Source of the DNA: DASUPK01 sp963833375
Lineage (GTDB): Bacteria > Actinomycetota > Thermoleophilia > Solirubrobacterales > 70-9
Assembly (NCBI GenBank): GCA_963833375.1
Contig: CAWHXR010000007.1
Span: 372,001 to 436,000, forward strand
Length of the DNA stretch: 64,000 bases
Direction of reading: 5' to 3'
Part shown: one piece after another, positions 41,224 to 49,939 of the stretch
Layout: each line of letters opens with the position of its first letter
How positions within the stretch are numbered: position 1 is the stretch's first letter
Notes under the pieces: model-generated
The model's database searches: none
Told to the model about the DNA's origin: nothing
The model's input: only the letters and a program-made list of their open reading frames with translations
Translations under genes and position numbers: made by a program

Positions 41224-42605
41224 GCGAGCAGGACCTCTCCGTCGGTCAGGACGACGTCGGCCTTGTAGAGCCCGTACCCGGGGAGCTCTCGCCACCCCCG
41301 GCGCCCTCCAATGGCCTGGGCGGAGTCGAGGACGTCCTGCCCGGCGAGGCGGCCGTCGCCCGCGCGGCGCGGCGCTCGCTCGAGGGCCATACACGAGGCC
41401 TGCCGCGCCTCTGGCCGTTCCTCGGCCCGGCCTTCATTGCGGCGGTCGCCTACATCGACCCTGGCAACTTCGCCACCAACATCGCCGGCGGCGCGAAGTT
41501 CGGCTACCTGCTGCTCTGGGTGGTGCTCGCGGCGAACCTGATCGCGATGGTGGTCCAGACCCAGTCCGCGAAGCTCGGCATCGCGACCGGGAAGAACCTG
41601 GCGGAGGCCTGCCGCGACTCGTTCTCCCGGCGCACCTCGATCGGCCTCTGGATCCAGGCCGAGCTCGTCGCCGCCGCCTGCGACATCGCCGAGGTGGTGG
41701 GCGCCGCCCTGGGCCTCAACCTTCTCTTCGGGATCCCGCTGTTCCCCGCGGGCCTGCTCGCCGGCGCCGGAGCGTTCGCGATCCTCGCCCTGCAGCAGAA
41801 GGGCTTCCGCCGCCTGGAGGCCGGGATCGTCGTGCTCGTCGGCGTCGTCGTGTTCGCCTTCGCCTTCGAGATCCTCGAGTCGGGGCCGGCCGGGGGACAG
41901 GTCGTCCATCACCTCTTCGTCCCCGGCTTCGCCGGAGCCGAGAGCGTCCTCCTCGCCACGGGGATCATCGGCGCGACCGTCATGCCGCACGTGATCTATC
42001 TGCATTCCGCCCTCACGCAGCGCCGGATCGTCGGCCGGGACGAGAGCGAGAAGCGCCAGATCCTGCGCTTCGAGCGGATTGACGTCGTCATCGCCATGGC
42101 GCTGGCCGGCGCGGTGAACATCGCGATGATGGTGATGGCCGCGGCGCTCTTCCACAACGGCGGCCTGCCCGGAATCGACAGCATCGACGGGGCCTACGAC
42201 GGGCTCAAGCAGCTGGTCTCGCCCGGCGCCGCCACGATCTTCGGCATCGCGCTGCTCGCCTCCGGCTTCGCCTCGTCCTCGGTGGGGACGATGGCCGGCC
42301 AGGTCGTGATGCAGGGCTTCATCAGGCGGAAGATCCCGATCTTCCTGCGCCGCGCGATCACCCTGACCCCCGCCCTGATCGTCCTCGGGCTCGGCATCGA
42401 CCCGACCGACGCCTTGGTCGGGAGCCAGGTCGTCCTCTCGTTCGGGATTCCCTTCGCCCTGGTCCCGCTGCTGCTGCTCGCCCGCCGGCGGGACCTGATG
42501 GGCTCGCTCGCCAACCCGCGCTGGCTGACGGGCGTGGCGGGCGTTCTCTCGGCCCTGATCATCGCCCTCAACGTCTTCCTGCTCGAGCAGGTCTTCATCG
42601 GTTAG
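41220..42605 (+). CDS. mntH: Nramp-family divalent metal (Mn2+) transporter
   Basis: A 461-aa membrane transporter with about 11 helices. The metal-binding DPGN motif in TM1 (AYIDPGNFATNIAGGAKFGY) and the MPH motif in TM6 (GATVMPHVIYLHSALTQRRI) are intact, as is a Met at the site. The first 65 residues are a hydrophilic N-terminal extension. It moves Mn2+ (or Fe2+) with protons into the cell. The ATG overlaps the mntR stop (ATGA), so the two are translationally coupled and controlled by metal. Confidence 0.93.
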   Translation: MSEQDLSVGQDDVGLVEPVPGELSPPPAPSNGLGGVEDVLPGEAAVARAARRSLEGHTRGLPRLWPFLGPAFIAAVAYIDPGNFATNIAGGAKFGYLLLWVVLAANLIAMVVQTQSAKLGIATGKNLAEACRDSFSRRTSIGLWIQAELVAAACDIAEVVGAALGLNLLFGIPLFPAGLLAGAGAFAILALQQKGFRRLEAGIVVLVGVVVFAFAFEILESGPAGGQVVHHLFVPGFAGAESVLLATGIIGATVMPHVIYLHSALTQRRIVGRDESEKRQILRFERIDVVIAMALAGAVNIAMMVMAAALFHNGGLPGIDSIDGAYDGLKQLVSPGAATIFGIALLASGFASSSVGTMAGQVVMQGFIRRKIPIFLRRAITLTPALIVLGLGIDPTDALVGSQVVLSFGIPFALVPLLLLARRRDLMGSLANPRWLTGVAGVLSALIIALNVFLLEQVFIG

Positions 42606-42643
42606 CGCGCTACAGCCGCGGTCTGATGGCCAAGCCGCCCCGC

Positions 42644-42649
42644 TAGTCT
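42644..42649 (+). promoter_or_regulatory. Candidate leaderless -10 box (42656 gene)
   Basis: TAGTCT ends 6 nt before the ATG at 42656. Confidence 0.5.
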
Positions 42650-42655
42650 GCGCAA

Positions 42656-43018
42656 ATGGCACTGGCGCAGGACTTCGAGGCGGTGGTCGACTCGCTGCCG
42701 GACGATTGGACGGACCTCGAGCTCGACCTGCGGATCGCCGATGAGACCCGCTACGTGGACGCCGCGGTGATGCTCTCCCAGGTGAACGCCCAGCCCTACT
42801 CGCGGGCCGAGTGGCATTGGCGGATCAATGTCGCTCATCGTTTCGGGCACGCGGCCGCTGCCGAGACCGTGCGTGGCGTGCTCAGCAAGCTCGACCGCGA
42901 GAGGATCGCGGGCGAGCTGCGCGTCCGCGACGCGCAGGAGGGCCGCGCCGAGGTGGTGCAGATGTGGGGGCGCCCCGAGAGCGTGCGCCGCGACTTCCGG
43001 CGGCGGCGGAGTCTGTAG
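42656..43018 (+). CDS. Unknown protein, 120 aa
   Basis: A conserved-looking small soluble protein: MALAQDFEAVVDSLPDDWTD, then LDLRIADETRYVDAAVMLSQ, YSRAEWHWRINVAHRFGHAA and a basic C-terminus (RPESVRRDFRRRRSL). No cysteines, signal or membrane segment. I do not recognise the family. Native codon use and a clear leaderless-type promoter support it as a real gene. It stands alone between mntH and a convergent cyclic-di-GMP gene. Confidence 0.7.
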   Translation: MALAQDFEAVVDSLPDDWTDLELDLRIADETRYVDAAVMLSQVNAQPYSRAEWHWRINVAHRFGHAAAAETVRGVLSKLDRERIAGELRVRDAQEGRAEVVQMWGRPESVRRDFRRRRSL

Positions 43019-43026
43019 GTCTGCTT

Positions 43027-43087
43027 CGCGATCGGATCGCGGCTGTAGCAGCCGCCCGCCACATGTCGCGGCGGCTGTCGCCGCCGC
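43027..43087. terminator. Three consecutive hairpins between convergent genes
   Basis: CGCGATC-G-GATCGCG (43027-43041), GGCTG-TAG-CAGCC (43041-43053) and GCGGCGGC-TGTC-GCCGCCGC (43068-43087) follow one another in the gap between the 42656 gene and the convergent GGDEF-EAL gene. No U-tract follows. Possibly a bidirectional terminator or transcript-end stabiliser. Confidence 0.5.
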
Positions 43088-43113
43088 TCCGAGATGGTGC
43101 GGCCTGACAGCCG

Positions 43114-45111
43114 CTAGACGAGGTGCTCCGGGTTCGACACGCGGGAGAAGGACTGGATCACCGAGGCCAGCTGGTTGGCCACGATGCGCGCCCGGTTGAT
43201 CTCGGTCCGGGTCCAGGGACGCTCGTCCTCTGTCATCGCCTCGACGATGCCGAGGGTCTCGCCGCGCTGGACGACCGGAACCATCAACAGGGACCGATAG
43301 CCCTGCGCGAAGAGCAACTCGACCTCGGCCTGATCGGCTTGCGGGTCACCGACCATCACCTGCGCGGCCTCCCGGCGCTGCAGGACCCGCTCGGTCACCG
43401 GAAAGCCTTCGGTCGAGAAGAACTCGCCCTCGACCTGCTCTCCGCTCTCGGCGAGCGTCTCCACAGCCCCCCTGTCCGGGTGCCATTGCGAGAGCGCCAC
43501 CTTGTCGGCGTGCAGCTCGCCGGCGATCAAATCGAGCGCGCTGTAGAGGTCCGATTTGGACCGCGCGTTCGCCAGGCGGGCGCTGAGGTGCTCGAGTCGG
43601 CGATCGCCGGCGGAGATCGTCGGGCGGTCACCCCCCGGCGTCGAGACCAGCGCCTTGGCGAGGGTGTCCCTGCACGTCTCGGCCGCGGGCGGTGAGACGC
43701 GACTCCACGGCGGGGCCGGGCGACCGATGACGTAGCCCTGGCCCCATGGCACATCGAGATTGGCGAGGACCTCGATGTCGTCATGGTTCTCGATTCCCTC
43801 CGCGCAGACGGTGGCGCCGACACGGCGAGCGAAGCGAACGAGGGACTCGACCAGCGCCATGCGGACGGGGTCGGAGTGGATCGCGCGGGTCAGGTCGAGA
43901 TCCAGCTTGACGATGTCGGGGCGCACCCACATGACCTGCTTGAGCCCGGCGTACCCAGCGCCGGCGTCGTCGATCGCGATCCGGGCCCCGCGCTCCCGCA
44001 GGTCCGCCAGCGAATCGGCGAGCAGGCTGTCGCCGACGTACACCTCGTGCTCGGTGAGCTCGATGATCAGGTCGGAGAGATCGCCGGCAAGCACCTTCTT
44101 GACGACGTCCGTGGAGAGGGCGGACGGGCTCACGTTGAGGGCGATGTGCGTGCCGGGCGGTCGGCCGATCGGCTCGAGCGCGGCGCGGATCGCAGCGGCC
44201 TCGAGCTCAGGCCCCAGCCCGCAGGCATTGGCCTGTGCGAACCAGGTCGCGGGCGGGCGCTCGGGCGCGTCGGGGAAGCGGGCGAGGGCCTCGTAGCCGA
44301 TCAGCCTGCCGGTGGTGAGCGAGGCGACGGGCTGGTAGAGCGGCTCGATCGCGCGCTCCTCCAGGATGCGCGCGATCTCCGAGCGCTGCGGGGCGTCCCC
44401 GCTGAGGCGCACGTGATCCGGGTCGAAGCGGCGGGTCCGCGACTTCCCCGAGCGCTTCGCCCAGTAGAGGGCTCCCTCGGCGAGCTGGAGGAGGGCGGGG
44501 GCGTTGTCGGCGTCCACGGGGTAGACGGCGATGCCGGCGGAGCAGGTGAGCTCGTCTCCGGCCGGCGAGAGCCTGGCGACGGCGGTCCGGACGCGCTCGG
44601 CGATCTCCTGGGCTGCGTCGGCGCCGGTGCCCGGCAGGATCAGGGCGAACTCCTCACCGCCCATCCGGGCCGCGGTGTCCCCGCGGCGGACCGATTTGCG
44701 CAGCTGCGCGCCGACGCCCTCGAGCACCCCGTCGCCGAAGGGGTGCCCGTGATGCTCGTTGACTGTCTTGAAGTCGTCGAGGTCGAGCGCGACCAGGGCC
44801 AGGGACCCCCGGTGCGCCGTCGCCTTCTGAAGCTCGCTGCGCAGCGCCTGCTGGAAGCCCCGGTGGTTCATCAGACCGGTCAGTGAGTCGGTCTCGGCGA
44901 GGTCCCTCAGGTGCGGCCGCTGCCTGTAGATCAGGGCGGTGAGCACGAGGGTGAGGAGCATTCCCGCCGCGCTGAACGCCGCCAGCTTCCCGTCGTCCCG
45001 CGAGAGCCCCAGCCCGGCGCCCCAGAGCAGCGAGAAGGCGATGGCAGCCCAGGGGACCACCTTCGGGTGGGAAATCCGGGGATGCGGGAGGGGCCCCACG
45101 GCAGCAAGCAT
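43114..45111 (-). CDS. Membrane GGDEF-EAL-GAF cyclic-di-GMP turnover protein
   Basis: A 665-aa protein with two N-terminal membrane helices (PWAAIAFSLLWGAGLGLSRD; AAFSAAGMLLTLVLTALIYR), a GGDEF domain with intact active site GGEEF and an RRGD inhibitory site five residues before it, and an EAL domain with key motifs (GYEALARF, IIELTEHE, IAIDDAGAGYAGL, VKLDLDL, CAEGIEN, GQGYVIGRP), followed by a C-terminal GAF domain (ending SQWHPDRGAVETLAESGEQV and on). Both catalytic halves look active, so it may switch between making and degrading c-di-GMP. ATG at 45111 is preferred to farther upstream starts. Divergent from a receiver-like gene. Confidence 0.88.
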   Translation of the reverse strand: MLAAVGPLPHPRISHPKVVPWAAIAFSLLWGAGLGLSRDDGKLAAFSAAGMLLTLVLTALIYRQRPHLRDLAETDSLTGLMNHRGFQQALRSELQKATAHRGSLALVALDLDDFKTVNEHHGHPFGDGVLEGVGAQLRKSVRRGDTAARMGGEEFALILPGTGADAAQEIAERVRTAVARLSPAGDELTCSAGIAVYPVDADNAPALLQLAEGALYWAKRSGKSRTRRFDPDHVRLSGDAPQRSEIARILEERAIEPLYQPVASLTTGRLIGYEALARFPDAPERPPATWFAQANACGLGPELEAAAIRAALEPIGRPPGTHIALNVSPSALSTDVVKKVLAGDLSDLIIELTEHEVYVGDSLLADSLADLRERGARIAIDDAGAGYAGLKQVMWVRPDIVKLDLDLTRAIHSDPVRMALVESLVRFARRVGATVCAEGIENHDDIEVLANLDVPWGQGYVIGRPAPPWSRVSPPAAETCRDTLAKALVSTPGGDRPTISAGDRRLEHLSARLANARSKSDLYSALDLIAGELHADKVALSQWHPDRGAVETLAESGEQVEGEFFSTEGFPVTERVLQRREAAQVMVGDPQADQAEVELLFAQGYRSLLMVPVVQRGETLGIVEAMTEDERPWTRTEINRARIVANQLASVIQSFSRVSNPEHLV

Positions 45112-45204
45112 CGGAACGCGCTGTCTCGGTCGACATCCTCTCTTTTTGGTCAAATGTCCTGCCTGGACGCATGATCCGCTCCCATCCCGAAAGGCGGACC
45201 TGAT

Positions 45205-45522
45205 TTGGCCCGGATCGTGGCCCTGGTGCAAGATCTGATGCTCGCGAGCCGCGTGCGCAGCTCGCTGGAGGCCGCCGGCCACGAGGTGGAGCAGGATTCG
45301 GCGGTCCCCGACGAGCTTGACGGCATCGACCTGGTCGTCGCCGACCTCGACGTAGTCGAGCCCGAGGCGCTCTCAGGTCTCGGCCTGCCGGTGATCGGGT
45401 TCTACGCGCACACCGACGTGGAGACCAAGCGCCGGGCGGACGAGGCCGGCCTCGCGATGGCGGTCCCCCGCAGCCGGATGGCCCGGGAGCTGCCGGAGCT
45501 GGTCGAGCGGGCGTTGGGCTAG
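45205..45522 (+). CDS. Degenerate response-regulator receiver-like protein
   Basis: A 105-aa protein with receiver-like alternation: MARIVALVQDLMLASRVRSS, then GIDLVVADLDVVEPEALSGL, LPVIGFYAHTDVETKRRADE and LAMAVPRSRMARELPELVER. The phospho-acceptor position corresponds to an Asp in VVADLD, and AHTDVET replaces the Thr/Lys region (no conserved Lys), so phosphorylation is uncertain. It has no output domain. Start is TTG at 45205. Divergent from the GGDEF-EAL gene, suggesting joint regulation. Overlaps the next, convergent gene by 4 bp. Confidence 0.6.
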   Translation: MARIVALVQDLMLASRVRSSLEAAGHEVEQDSAVPDELDGIDLVVADLDVVEPEALSGLGLPVIGFYAHTDVETKRRADEAGLAMAVPRSRMARELPELVERALG

Positions 45523-46511
45523 CCGCAGTCCGCGGCGGCGGGTTGGAATCCGGCCGCGATGCGCGCCGCCGCGGAGCCCGCGACCAGCCCGAGCCCGGTC
45601 GCCCAGCCGAGCCATGCCCTCGCCCGGCCCGGCTGCAGCGCGGCGGTGTCTGTTTCGGGATCAGTGCCTGAGAACGCATGGGCGGCGACGAGGGCCTCGA
45701 GCTGTTTCTGCTGCGAGGCGCGATCCAGGCCGTTGACCTCGCTGAGCAGGTCGTCGAGCGCCGATCCCGGATCGTTGCCGAGCGTGTGGTACCCGCGGCT
45801 CAGCCCGGCGAAGAACCGGTGGGCGATCGGACAGGACCTGCGTGTGATCGCCACGACGAGCTCCGGGTAGCGCGGCGCGCCGAACTGATCGACGCGGAAC
45901 TCGCGGACCGGGACGCCGAGCTGCTGAAGCTGGACGCCCTCCGCGTTCCAGAAGGCTGTGGCCGCGTCGACCTTGCCGGCGGCGAGGTCGGCGACTGCGT
46001 TGAAGCCGATCGTCACCCGGTGCACCGAGGAGGGGTCGACGCCGCCGGAGCGCAGGACGCTGTCGAGGACGGCATCGTCAGAGGGGACGCCGGTGACCCC
46101 GATCGTCTTGCCGGCGAGATCGGCGGGGGTGCTGATCTCATTGCGATCGCGCGCGATCACCGAGGCGAGCGGGCGCTGCACGACCGCGGCGATGGCGATC
46201 AGGTCGAGCTCCCTCTCGCGGGCGATGCCGAAGTCGTTGATGTCCATGACGGCGAAGTCGGCGCGCCCGGACTCGAGCAGCTTGGCGCTGTCGGCGGTGC
46301 TGGAGGGCTCGCGGATCGCGAGGTCAAGGCCCTCGTCCTTGAAGTAGCCACTGGCCTGCGCGGCGTAGATCCCGGAGTGAACCGGGTTCGGCTGGAAGTC
46401 GAGGACCAGGGTCGCGCCCTTCGGCGCGCCCGGTTCAGCGCCGCCCCCTCCGCAGCCCCCGAGGGCGGCTGCGAGGAGAGCGGCCGCCAGCAGCGCGGCG
46501 ACCCGTCTCAT
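45519..46511 (-). CDS. ABC-transporter substrate-binding lipoprotein (NMT1/THI5-like)
   Basis: A 330-aa periplasmic-type binding protein anchored as lipoprotein (lipobox ALGGC, about Cys20). Seen: LVLDFQPNPVHSGIYAAQAS, GYFKDEGLDLAIREPSSTAD, ESGRADFAVMDINDFGIARE and KTIGVTGVPSDDAVLDSVL. This is the NMT1/THI5-like fold that binds pyrimidine precursors of thiamine or related ligands (also seen for sulfonate and nitrate binders). No permease or ATPase gene is adjacent, so it is an orphan here; ligand unknown. Confidence 0.85.
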   Translation of the reverse strand: MRRVAALLAAALLAAALGGCGGGGAEPGAPKGATLVLDFQPNPVHSGIYAAQASGYFKDEGLDLAIREPSSTADSAKLLESGRADFAVMDINDFGIARERELDLIAIAAVVQRPLASVIARDRNEISTPADLAGKTIGVTGVPSDDAVLDSVLRSGGVDPSSVHRVTIGFNAVADLAAGKVDAATAFWNAEGVQLQQLGVPVREFRVDQFGAPRYPELVVAITRRSCPIAHRFFAGLSRGYHTLGNDPGSALDDLLSEVNGLDRASQQKQLEALVAAHAFSGTDPETDTAALQPGRARAWLGWATGLGLVAGSAAARIAAGFQPAAADCG

Positions 46512-46521
46512 TCAGCCGCTG

Positions 46522-46527
46522 ACCCTA
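46522..46527 (-). promoter_or_regulatory. Candidate leaderless -10 box (substrate-binding lipoprotein)
   Basis: On the minus strand TAGGGT ends 10 nt before the ATG at 46511. Confidence 0.35.
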
Positions 46528-46690
46528 TTCCTAAGATCGCGATAAAGGTCTGCCCCGCGGCCTCGGCCCCGGCCGGAAATGCGGTTAGACTGCGCGCCGC
46601 CTCACACCGGTGGGGCAGCCAGAGAGAAACGGGTTGCTCCACGGCCATCGCCTGGGGAGCGCCCTCGCGTCTACGAGGAGGTCATTTCAA

Positions 46691-47512
46691 GTGCAAGATC
46701 GAGGTCTCGCGGCGTACATCGCCGAGCTGGTCGGGACGCTGCTCCTGGTCTTCTTCATCACGAGCGTCGTCGTGCTCTATGTGTCCACCGGCCAAAACGC
46801 CCAGTTCGGCTCCGACTTCGCGGTGGTGGGCCTGACCCACTTCCTCGTGCTCTTCGCTCTGATCATCAGCATCGGCGTGGCGAGCGGCGGGCACTTCAAT
46901 CCGGCCGTGACGGCGGCCTTCATCGCGATCCGGCGCATCGATCCGATCGACGGCCTGGTCTACATCCTCGCCCAGCTCTCGGGCGGGGTGCTCGGCGCCC
47001 TGCTCACCAAGGCGTTCCTGCTCGATGAGGGACGTGCCTCGGACTACGGCACGCCGAAGATCAGCCCGCTGCTCGGCGGGGCCTTCCAGGGCTTCCTGGT
47101 CGAGGGCATCGGCGCATTCGTCCTCGTGCTCACCGTCCTCGCCGTCGCCCTCAACCCGGAGACCCGGCGCTGGGCGGCGATCTCGATCGGCGGCGCGCTG
47201 GGGCTCGGCGTGATGGTGCTCGGCCCGCTGACCGGCGGCTCGTTCAACCCGGCCCGCTGGTTCGGCCCGGCGCTGGTCGGTAACCATTTCGCCGACGCCT
47301 GGGTCTACATCTTCGCTCCGTTGGTCGGCGGCCTGCTCGCGGCGGCCGTCTACAAGTTCATCATCGAGCCCTCCAGCGGCCCGGTGCAGGAGCTTGCGGA
47401 CAAGGTCGCACCGCGCGGTCCGGCCCCGCCCGCGGGTGAGGCGCCGCCTCTGCGGCAGTCCTCCGGCGGTCCTCCGCCGTCCTCTCCGCCCGGGGGTATC
47501 GCCGGCTCCTAG
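46691..47512 (+). CDS. Aquaporin (MIP family)
   Basis: A 273-aa channel with six membrane helices and both NPA loops: ASGGHFNPAVTAAFIAIRRI and TGGSFNPARWFGPALVGNHF, the second NPA followed by the selectivity-filter Arg. Water or small neutral solutes are carried. The C-terminus is a Pro/Gly-rich cytoplasmic tail (PAPPAGEAPPLRQSSGGPPP). GTG at 46691 has AGGAGG with 9-nt spacing and homology starts here, so the upstream in-frame ATG at 46610 is not used. A dispersed palindrome lies downstream. Confidence 0.9.
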   Translation: MQDRGLAAYIAELVGTLLLVFFITSVVVLYVSTGQNAQFGSDFAVVGLTHFLVLFALIISIGVASGGHFNPAVTAAFIAIRRIDPIDGLVYILAQLSGGVLGALLTKAFLLDEGRASDYGTPKISPLLGGAFQGFLVEGIGAFVLVLTVLAVALNPETRRWAAISIGGALGLGVMVLGPLTGGSFNPARWFGPALVGNHFADAWVYIFAPLVGGLLAAAVYKFIIEPSSGPVQELADKVAPRGPAPPAGEAPPLRQSSGGPPPSSPPGGIAGS

Positions 47513-47557
47513 CGGCCACCAGGCCGCCCGCTTTCCGGGGCGAAGGGCGAAGCCGTG

Positions 47558-47585
47558 ATGCGAGGGCGCGCGACAGCGCGACCCG
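47558..47585 (+). repeat. Dispersed palindromic repeat, copy B
   Basis: A 28-bp element from ATGCGAGGG to GCGCGACCCG, identical to copy C (58662-58689, reverse). Core GGG-CGCGC-GACA-GCGCG-A-CCC folds as a hairpin with one bulged base. Lies between the aquaporin and fbiC genes. Confidence 0.7.
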
Positions 47586-47675
47586 CGTAACGGAGGGCGG
47601 GCGGTCGCTCGGCCGTCGATGCGGCGGTGGTGTCTGCGGCCGCCGTTGAGGGCGAAGCCGGGGATCGGCGTTCGC

Positions 47676-47681
47676 TAGGTT
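47676..47681 (+). promoter_or_regulatory. Candidate leaderless -10 box (fbiC)
   Basis: TAGGTT ends 9 nt before the ATG at 47691; the spacer TCCCCCTGC-type bases rule out a ribosome site. Confidence 0.5.
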
Positions 47682-47690
47682 CCCCCTGCG

Positions 47691-49877
47691 ATGCGCAGGG
47701 TGACCTTCTCGCGCAACTACACACTCTCGCTCTCGAGAACGTGCCAGTGCTACTGCAAGTACTGCGCGTTCGCGACCCGGCGCGCGCACATCCACGATCC
47801 GGATGAGGTCGAGCGCCGGCTCGACGAGGCGGTGCGCCGAAACGCCAAGGAGCTCCTCGTCCTCACCGGGGAGCGGCCCGAGGTGAACCCCGAGGTCGCC
47901 GAGCACCTCCGCGGCTGGGGCCACGAGGACTTCACCTCCTACGTGGCCTGGGCCTGCCAGCGGGGCCTCGAGCGGGGCCTGCTCCCGCACACCAACGTCG
48001 GCGTCCTCTCCCGCGAGGACCTCTCTCGCCTCCGCGAGGTGACGGCCTCGCAGGGCCTGATGCTCGAATCGATCGATCCCGACCTCGTTGTGCACCAGGG
48101 ATCGCCGACCAAGCATCCCGCCAAGAGGCTGGAGGCGATCCGCCTCGCGGGGGAGCTGCGGATCCCGTTCACGACGGGGATCCTGGTCGGCATCGGCGAG
48201 ACCCCCGAGGAGCGGGTCGCCGCTCTGCAGACGATCGCCGCGGTGCACGCCGAGTACGGCCACATCCAGGAGGTGATCCTCCAGAACTTCGTGCCGCATC
48301 CCCGCTACTACGGACAGGAGGTTGCGGAGATCGCCGATCAGGCTTCGCGGGAGCGCTGGGTGAGCGGGAAGACCGCCGGCTCGGAGCTGCCGCTGCCGGC
48401 CTGGGCGACGCCGGTGCGCGTCGAGGAGATGAACGAGCTGATCGCGGAGTCGAGGCGGCTGATGCCGGACGTGGGCGTACAGGTGCCGCCTAACCTCGCT
48501 GACCGGTGGCCCGAGCTGGTCGAAGCGGGAGCTACCGATCTCGGCGGGCTCTCCTCGAACGGCGACCACATCTCACCCGAGGAGCCGTTCCCCAGCCCGC
48601 ACCAGGTGCGCAAGGAGCTGGCGCCGCGCGGTTATGCCCTGACCGAGCGACTCTGCGCGTATCCGCAGTACCTCGACCCGGAGTGGATGGAGCAGGGCGT
48701 GCTCGACGTCGTGAAGCTCAAGTACTGGAGCTTCATCCCACGCCGGGGCTCCGGGCGGCGTCAGGAGACCCCGCCCTCGCCGGAGGTCACGCCGCGCGCC
48801 ATCGAGAAGGGGCGGCGCGGTGAGGAGCTGAGCGAGGAGGAGCTGACGGCGCTCTTCGCGGAAACCCGCACCGCGCTGATCGAGGAGATGCGCGTGGCGG
48901 CGGACGAGCTCCGCGCCGAGCTCGCCGGGGAGACGGCGACCTTCGTCGTCAACCGGAACATCAACTTCACCAACGTCTGCGTGGTCGGCTGCGCCTTCTG
49001 CGGCTTCGGCCAGGGCAAGCGCTCACCGGACGCCTACCTCGTGACCGAGGACGACTTCGCCGCCCGGGTCCAGGAGGCGATCGACTTCGGCGCGACGGAG
49101 ATCTGCATGCAGGGCGGCATTCACCCCGACTACACGCTCGAGGACTACGGGCGCTGGCTGCGCTTCGCCAAGCAGTGCGCGCCGGACATCCACCTGCACG
49201 CGTACTCGCCGATGGAGGTGCACTACATGTGCGAGCGCTCGGGCCGCTCGCCCGACTCGGTCTTCGAGTACCTGATCGAGTGCGGCCTCGGCTCGACCCC
49301 CGGCACTGCCGCCGAGGTGCTCGACGACGGCGTCCGCCAGCGGATCTCGCCGAACAAGCTCCCGGTGGCACGCTGGATCGAGATCATCGAGGCCTCCCAC
49401 CGCGCCGGGCTGCGCTCAACCTCGACCGTGATGTTCGGTCATATCGAGGAGCCTCGGGAGCTGGCCCGTCACATGCGGATCGTGCGCAAGCTCCAGGGGC
49501 GCACCGGGGGCATCACGGAGTTCGTTCCCCTCAGCTTCATTCCGTACAACACGCTGCTGGGGCGCACGCATGGGGTGGAGGAGATCTCGCGCTCCGAAAA
49601 CCTCAAGCACACCGCCGCCTTCCGGCTCGCGCTCGGCAAGTCGATCCCGAATCTCCAGGCGAGCTGGGTGAAGATGGGGCTGGAAGCGGCGACCGAGAGC
49701 CTGCGCTGGGGCGTCAACGACCTCGGCGGCACGCTGATGGAGGAGAACATCTCCCGGATGGCGGGCTCGCAGCACGGCGTGCGCCTGGAGCCCGAGCAGC
49801 TCATAGACGCCGCCCGCCGGGCCGGTCGGACACCGGCCCAGCGGACGACTCTCTACGAGATCGTCGAGACCTACTGA
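47691..49877 (+). CDS. fbiC: FO synthase, fused CofG-CofH (FbiC)
   Basis: A 728-aa double radical-SAM enzyme that makes the deazaflavin FO from tyrosine and a ribityl-diaminouracil. The CofG half has the cluster motif in SRTCQCYCKYCAF (Cys-x3-Cys-x2-Cys), ELLVLTGERPEVN and NVGVLSREDL. The CofH half has FTNVCVVGCAFCGFGQG, EICMQGGIHPDYTLEDYGRW and HAYSPMEVHYMCERSG. Somewhat shorter than mycobacterial FbiC (about 850 aa), mostly at the N-terminus and linker. First gene of the F420 region; the remaining pathway genes are 1.5 kb on, on the other strand. Confidence 0.94.
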   Translation: MRRVTFSRNYTLSLSRTCQCYCKYCAFATRRAHIHDPDEVERRLDEAVRRNAKELLVLTGERPEVNPEVAEHLRGWGHEDFTSYVAWACQRGLERGLLPHTNVGVLSREDLSRLREVTASQGLMLESIDPDLVVHQGSPTKHPAKRLEAIRLAGELRIPFTTGILVGIGETPEERVAALQTIAAVHAEYGHIQEVILQNFVPHPRYYGQEVAEIADQASRERWVSGKTAGSELPLPAWATPVRVEEMNELIAESRRLMPDVGVQVPPNLADRWPELVEAGATDLGGLSSNGDHISPEEPFPSPHQVRKELAPRGYALTERLCAYPQYLDPEWMEQGVLDVVKLKYWSFIPRRGSGRRQETPPSPEVTPRAIEKGRRGEELSEEELTALFAETRTALIEEMRVAADELRAELAGETATFVVNRNINFTNVCVVGCAFCGFGQGKRSPDAYLVTEDDFAARVQEAIDFGATEICMQGGIHPDYTLEDYGRWLRFAKQCAPDIHLHAYSPMEVHYMCERSGRSPDSVFEYLIECGLGSTPGTAAEVLDDGVRQRISPNKLPVARWIEIIEASHRAGLRSTSTVMFGHIEEPRELARHMRIVRKLQGRTGGITEFVPLSFIPYNTLLGRTHGVEEISRSENLKHTAAFRLALGKSIPNLQASWVKMGLEAATESLRWGVNDLGGTLMEENISRMAGSQHGVRLEPEQLIDAARRAGRTPAQRTTLYEIVETY

Positions 49878-49939
49878 CCCGGTCGCGGACTTCTCTGTCA
49901 AACCCTGGCCGCGGCGATCGTATTCGACACAATCAGCTC

